64,000 nt of DNA from Austropuccinia psidii (Eukaryota > Basidiomycota > Pucciniomycetes > Pucciniales > Sphaerophragmiaceae). Position 1 is the stretch's first letter. Each line of letters begins with the position of its first letter. The translations under genes were made by a program, and so were the position numbers. The stretch is from NCBI GenBank assembly GCA_023105745.1, contig JALGQZ010000001.1:57927437-57991436 (forward strand). Reading direction: 5' to 3'. This document shows positions 60,397 through 64,000 of the stretch, in pieces. The notes under the pieces are model-generated. The model was given only the letters and a program-made list of their open reading frames with translations. It was not told the origin of the DNA and searched no databases.

Positions 60397-61330
60397 TGTA
60401 AGCCTTTATTTATTTTTTAAATACAAAAATATTCAAAAATTGAAATTAAAGCCTCATAATTCATTTTCACTATTCAAAAGTAATTTTTCTTAATAAAGAA
60501 AAAATATAAATAAAGTTTTTTTTCATTAATTAAATTTATTAATTTAAATTCATATTTTGATTCTACACAAACATTTTACTTAAATGAAAGTAATAATATT
60601 AATAAAATTAAATTAACTCTATTAAGTTTTAATATTTAAAATAATGCAGAAATTAATTATTAATACTAAATCAAAAAATTTTGTATTTTCTCTTTTTGCC
60701 TTTTTTTATTCCAAAAATAATGGTATTTCAACAAAGAAAATATGAAATATACAATTAATTTAATTTTTTAAATGTTTTTAGAGGTTAAAAATACTTTATT
60801 GATACATAAAGTCTTTTTACAACCATATTGGATATCAGTAATTTACTTTGAATTACTATATTTGATTTTAAAATAGCTTAAGGGACAAAAGAAATACAAG
60901 AGAGTCAGGAAACCCCAATTTCTGATTAATCTGATGAATATAATGTCCTAGAGCTTAAATAATTTTTTTTATCTGGTCTCAATTAGTTTATAAATAACTT
61001 TTTGGATATTTTTTACTAATTCTAAGTCCAATTAAATTATAAAACAATGGCATATAATCTATTATTTTGACATGTAAAGAATATAATTAGAACCTTTTAC
61101 TACTTTAAAAATTTGAATTATTTATTATTTACCATTTATAAGACCAAAAAGAATTAATAAATAACCTTTTTGGACTAATATACATATAATTAACTTATTT
61201 AAGCCAACTTTTAATATACAGTTTTTATTTAAAATATAGGAAATTAGGTAAAACTTCAAAAAATTATTAAAAATAAAATCCTTAATTAATCTCTATAAAA
61301 ATTTTGGAGCTTATTTAAAAAAATATTTAA
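60397..61330 (+). mobile_element. Decayed family-A LTR copy with strong AT drift (A5)
   Basis: It starts TGTAAGCCTTTATTTATTTT, parallel to TGTGAGCCTTGAGG. It then follows family A in order: TTTGATTCTACACAAACATT near 60557, ACCATATTGGATATCAGT near 60822, AAATAGCTTAAGGGACAAAAG near 60872, then GAGAGTCAGG near 60900. Differences from other copies are dominated by G/C to A/T changes, as with cytosine-deamination hypermutation. It is truncated or unrecognisable beyond about 61330. No target duplication found. Confidence 0.6.
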
Positions 61331-62112
61331 ATAAAAAAATTGAATTCAAAAAAAAAAAATTTTGCTTATTAAATTAAATTGAAATTTTTTATTTTTAATT
61401 CATTTTTTTATAAATTTAATTTAAAACCTTACTTAAATCTTAAAAAAAAAATTATATAAAAAAAAAAAAAACTTAAAGATTTTTATTTAATTTCAAAATG
61501 AAATTTTTTGACAAAAAAAAATTGATTTAAAAAAAGAAATAATTTAAATTAGGAAAATGATTTTTCAACCTTTTTTTTTTTGAGTTGAATACTTTTAATT
61601 ATTTTGTGAGATAATTTAAAATTAAAAATAAGCTTTTTATCTATTTATTATCTTTGTTAAATAATTATCATATAATCAATTTAATATTATAATTTTATAC
61701 TATTATATCAATAAAATTCATTTTAAAACTATTCTTGAATATTTTTAAAAAAAAATTAAAGATTTAAGATCAAGAATATTAAGATTAATTTTAATAATAA
61801 TTTAATAATTCAATTTTATAATACTTCAATATATAATTAATTCTTTCAAATAAAAAAATAATATATTTTTAATATTATTGAAAATAAAAATAAAAATGAA
61901 AAATTATTTATTTATTTATTTAATTTTCTTTATTTTAAAGTTTTTTTTTTTTAATTATTATTTTCTTTAATTTAATTTTTTTTTGTAGTAAAAAAAAATT
62001 ATTATTTTTTTATATCTTTAAAATTATTAAAAAAAAAAATTAAATTTTTAATAAATTTTTATTAAAAAAGAAATATTTTTTTTGTTTATTTAAATATAAT
62101 TTAATTTGTTTT

Positions 62113-62144
<32 letters not shown>

Positions 62145-62543
62145 TTATAAAAAAAATAATAGGTTTTTTTTTTTCAATATTATTTTTATTAAATAAATAT
62201 TTATTTTTACATGATATAATTTTTATTAATATTATTTAACTCTTTTAAATTAATATATCAATTTATTTTTTTTTGATAAAATATTTCATTAAAATAATAA
62301 ATATTTTTCTTTTTTAATAAAATTATTAAAATAATATGTTGTTGTTGTTTTTTTTTTAATATAATTTATTATATAATTAAATTTAATAATTTAAATATTC
62401 TAATTAATTAAGAATTTATAATTTTTTTTTTTTTTTTAATAAATTTGAAAAATATTCTTAAAAATATATATTTATCTTTTTCTTAATAGAAAAAAAAATA
62501 AACTTAAATAAGCTTAAGATTAAATTAAATTTTATTAAAAAAA
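61331..62543. repeat. Extreme A/T low-complexity tract
   Basis: It is almost entirely A/T with long homopolymer runs and a (TTA)n run at about 62118-62142. Nothing coding. Confidence 0.75.
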
Positions 62544-64000
62544 TTGGTAAAAACATGTAAGGGGTGCCCTAGGCCCATTTTTAATTAAAAATGAAACACA
62601 ACCACACCTGTATTGGGCCAAAACATGCCCAAAAAAGGTTTTTTCCCCACAAAACCTCTCTAACTCCCAATTGTTTCAGATTTTTTTGCCCAACCCCTCC
62701 CCCCCCCCCCAAAAAAAAAAGGCCAAACACTCAAATAATCCACATTATCCCCACCCCAAACCAATTTTTTTTTTGGAAAAAAAGCATTAACAAAGCCATT
62801 TTGAAAAGCTTTTCACACTTTTTTTTTTCTTTTTTTCCCCTAAAGACTGCATTTTCCACCACAACAACCTGCTTTCAAGCCTCTCAATTTTCAATTCTTT
62901 ACCTTCCCTCATCCATTAATCCCACATTTAAACCACTTTTTTTCACTCTTAACCACTTCTTTTCATTTTTCACACCTTTTTTCACTTCTTTTTCACATTT
63001 AAAAATGTTCTTACCTCATTCCAAATCCCCAAATTCCCCTTTTTTTCAAATTTATACATCTTTTTCACTCAAAAATGCTGCAACCCCCCCCCACTGAAGG
63101 TAAATTTCAGACCCTTGAGCTTCTTTGGCAACATGTGCATAATGTTGCCAGGGCTCAGGGTTATGCTGTGTCCACCTTGAGGTCCAATATGACCCACAAC
63201 CAAATTGAAATAGGTTGTGACAGGCCTGGGACCCTAAATCCCAACAAAAGCCCCTCCAGAACATTCACCTCAAGAAATCTTGACTGTCCTTTTAGAATTT
63301 ATGCCAGAAAATATTCCAATAGTACCACTTGGACTCTTAAAGTCAAAAATCCTGAACATAGCCATGATTTCACTGAAAATATCATGGAAAATCCTGCTTT
63401 CAGGAAATTCAATGAGCAAGAAACATCCCAAAATGCTCAAATGTCTGAATCACTTCTCATTCCAAGGCAAATTCAGGCCTAATTATTCAGCCAGGGGGAG
63501 TCTGGCAGGCCTGTAATCCTTCAAGACACTTACAACAAAGTCAGTAAAATCAAGAAAGACAAACTGAAAGGCAGAAGGCCCATTGATGCTCTTATTGACA
63601 TCCTCAAAGAAGAAAATTTTGTTTTGTCCTCTGCAAGGGATTCTGAGGGACACATTACCTCTTTGTTTTTCACTCACCCCCTTGCCATAAAACTCCTTCA
63701 TGGCTTTCCTCATGTCATTCTTATGGATTGTACTTATAAAACCAAGAAGTACAAAATTCCCCTTTTTCATATTTTTGGGTTAAGCTCAACCAATAAGACC
63801 TTTTCTGGGGCTTTTTGTTTGATGAATAATGAAATTGAACCCTCATATACTTGGGAATTAAATCAATACATAGAAAAGGTCCTCAACAACACCAATCTTG
63901 TCCCCCCTCCAGTTATTGTTATTGACAGGGATCTGGCCTTGAAAAACTCTATTAAGAAGCTCTTCCCAGACTCCAAAGTCATGTTATGCATTTGGAACAT
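62544..64000 (+). mobile_element. Mutator-like (MULE) element, left part, continues past the window
   Basis: A sharp change from pure A/T sequence occurs at TTGGTAAAAACATGTAAGG, the same motif that ends the family-M elements, so this may be the element's left terminal repeat. A C/T-rich leader (62580-63070) follows, then the transposase frame. The P/F-rich open frame within the leader (62591-63097) is compositional. The right end is outside the window. The terminus assignment is inference. Confidence 0.5.
63075..64000 (+). pseudogene. MULE transposase with FAR1-like DNA-binding domain, one in-frame stop, partial
   Basis: A single frame from the ATG at 63075 continues to the window end with one TAA at 63480-63482 (codon 136). 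Residues about 10-110 look like the FAR1/MULE zinc-binding domain: GYAVSTLRSN, then CDRPG, then DCPFRIYARK, then EHSHD supplying Cys and His ligands. After the stop comes the transposase core: MDCTYKTKKYKIPLFH with catalytic Asp218, and VIVIDRDLALKNSI with the second Asp at 284, then the CIW motif at the very edge. The third acidic residue would lie beyond the window. Apart from the stop the frame is clean, so the copy is either recently inactivated, read through, or spliced around the stop. Confidence 0.75.

Noticed and set aside
62591..63097. 168-codon Pro/Phe-rich open frame before the MULE gene
   Set aside because: C/T-rich leader composition, overlaps the start of the transposase in another frame, no motif.

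Overview
This is a strongly AT-rich, gene-poor stretch of eukaryotic nuclear DNA that is mostly transposable elements and their remains. A short phase-compatible GT-AG intron, solo LTRs, a chromodomain Ty3/gypsy element, Tc1/mariner, pogo/Tigger and Mutator-like relics together point to a filamentous fungus. From memory, the intact gag-pol polyprotein closely resembles many 'hypothetical proteins' of the myrtle rust Austropuccinia psidii (Pucciniales). A rust fungus is therefore my best guess, but no search was run. No rRNA, functional tRNA, CRISPR or prokaryotic operon is visible.

Layout. 1-283: end of a small repeat family (family M). 284-4828: a DNA element bounded by 34-bp terminal inverted repeats; it carries a 57-58-bp hairpin minisatellite, a tRNA-like SINE fragment and T-rich repeats, but no recognisable transposase. 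5428-12957: one old solo LTR (family A) split by a dead Tc1/mariner element (5785-7532), a second family-A solo LTR (8503-10398) and a third-family solo LTR (10406-12371). Their target-site duplications reconstruct the insertion sites. 13276-16828: another family-A solo LTR, itself split by a family-B solo LTR (13614-15453). 20067-30162: a complete, apparently young Ty3/gypsy element of family B, with 1.84-kb LTRs that are nearly identical, a 5-bp target duplication, a small ORF1 and an uninterrupted gag-pol frame. 30168-39205: AT-rich spacer with a long inverted repeat and a 196-bp tandem duplication. 39206-44186: diverged LTRs and family-M fold-back elements, one carrying a 30-bp minisatellite. 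45525-46546: the only convincing host gene, a two-exon alpha/beta-hydrolase on the minus strand. 46600-57584: AT-rich spacer with a pogo/Tigger transposase fossil at about 51315-51745. 57590-59446: another family-A solo LTR. 60397-61330: a heavily AT-drifted family-A copy. 62544 to the end: a Mutator-like (FAR1/MULE) transposase with one in-frame stop, running off the window.

The most interesting signal is the expression layout of the intact gypsy element. ORF1 ends in a stop codon that overlaps an ATG of the gag-pol frame (ATGA, 23038-23041). A candidate 64-nt intron (22328-22391) would join an upstream open stretch to ORF1 and remove the first gag-pol ATG. If both are real, gag-pol would be reached by stop-start (termination-reinitiation) coupling, with splicing as a possible switch, rather than by frameshifting. 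The same element has DPG where family proteases have DTG or DSG.
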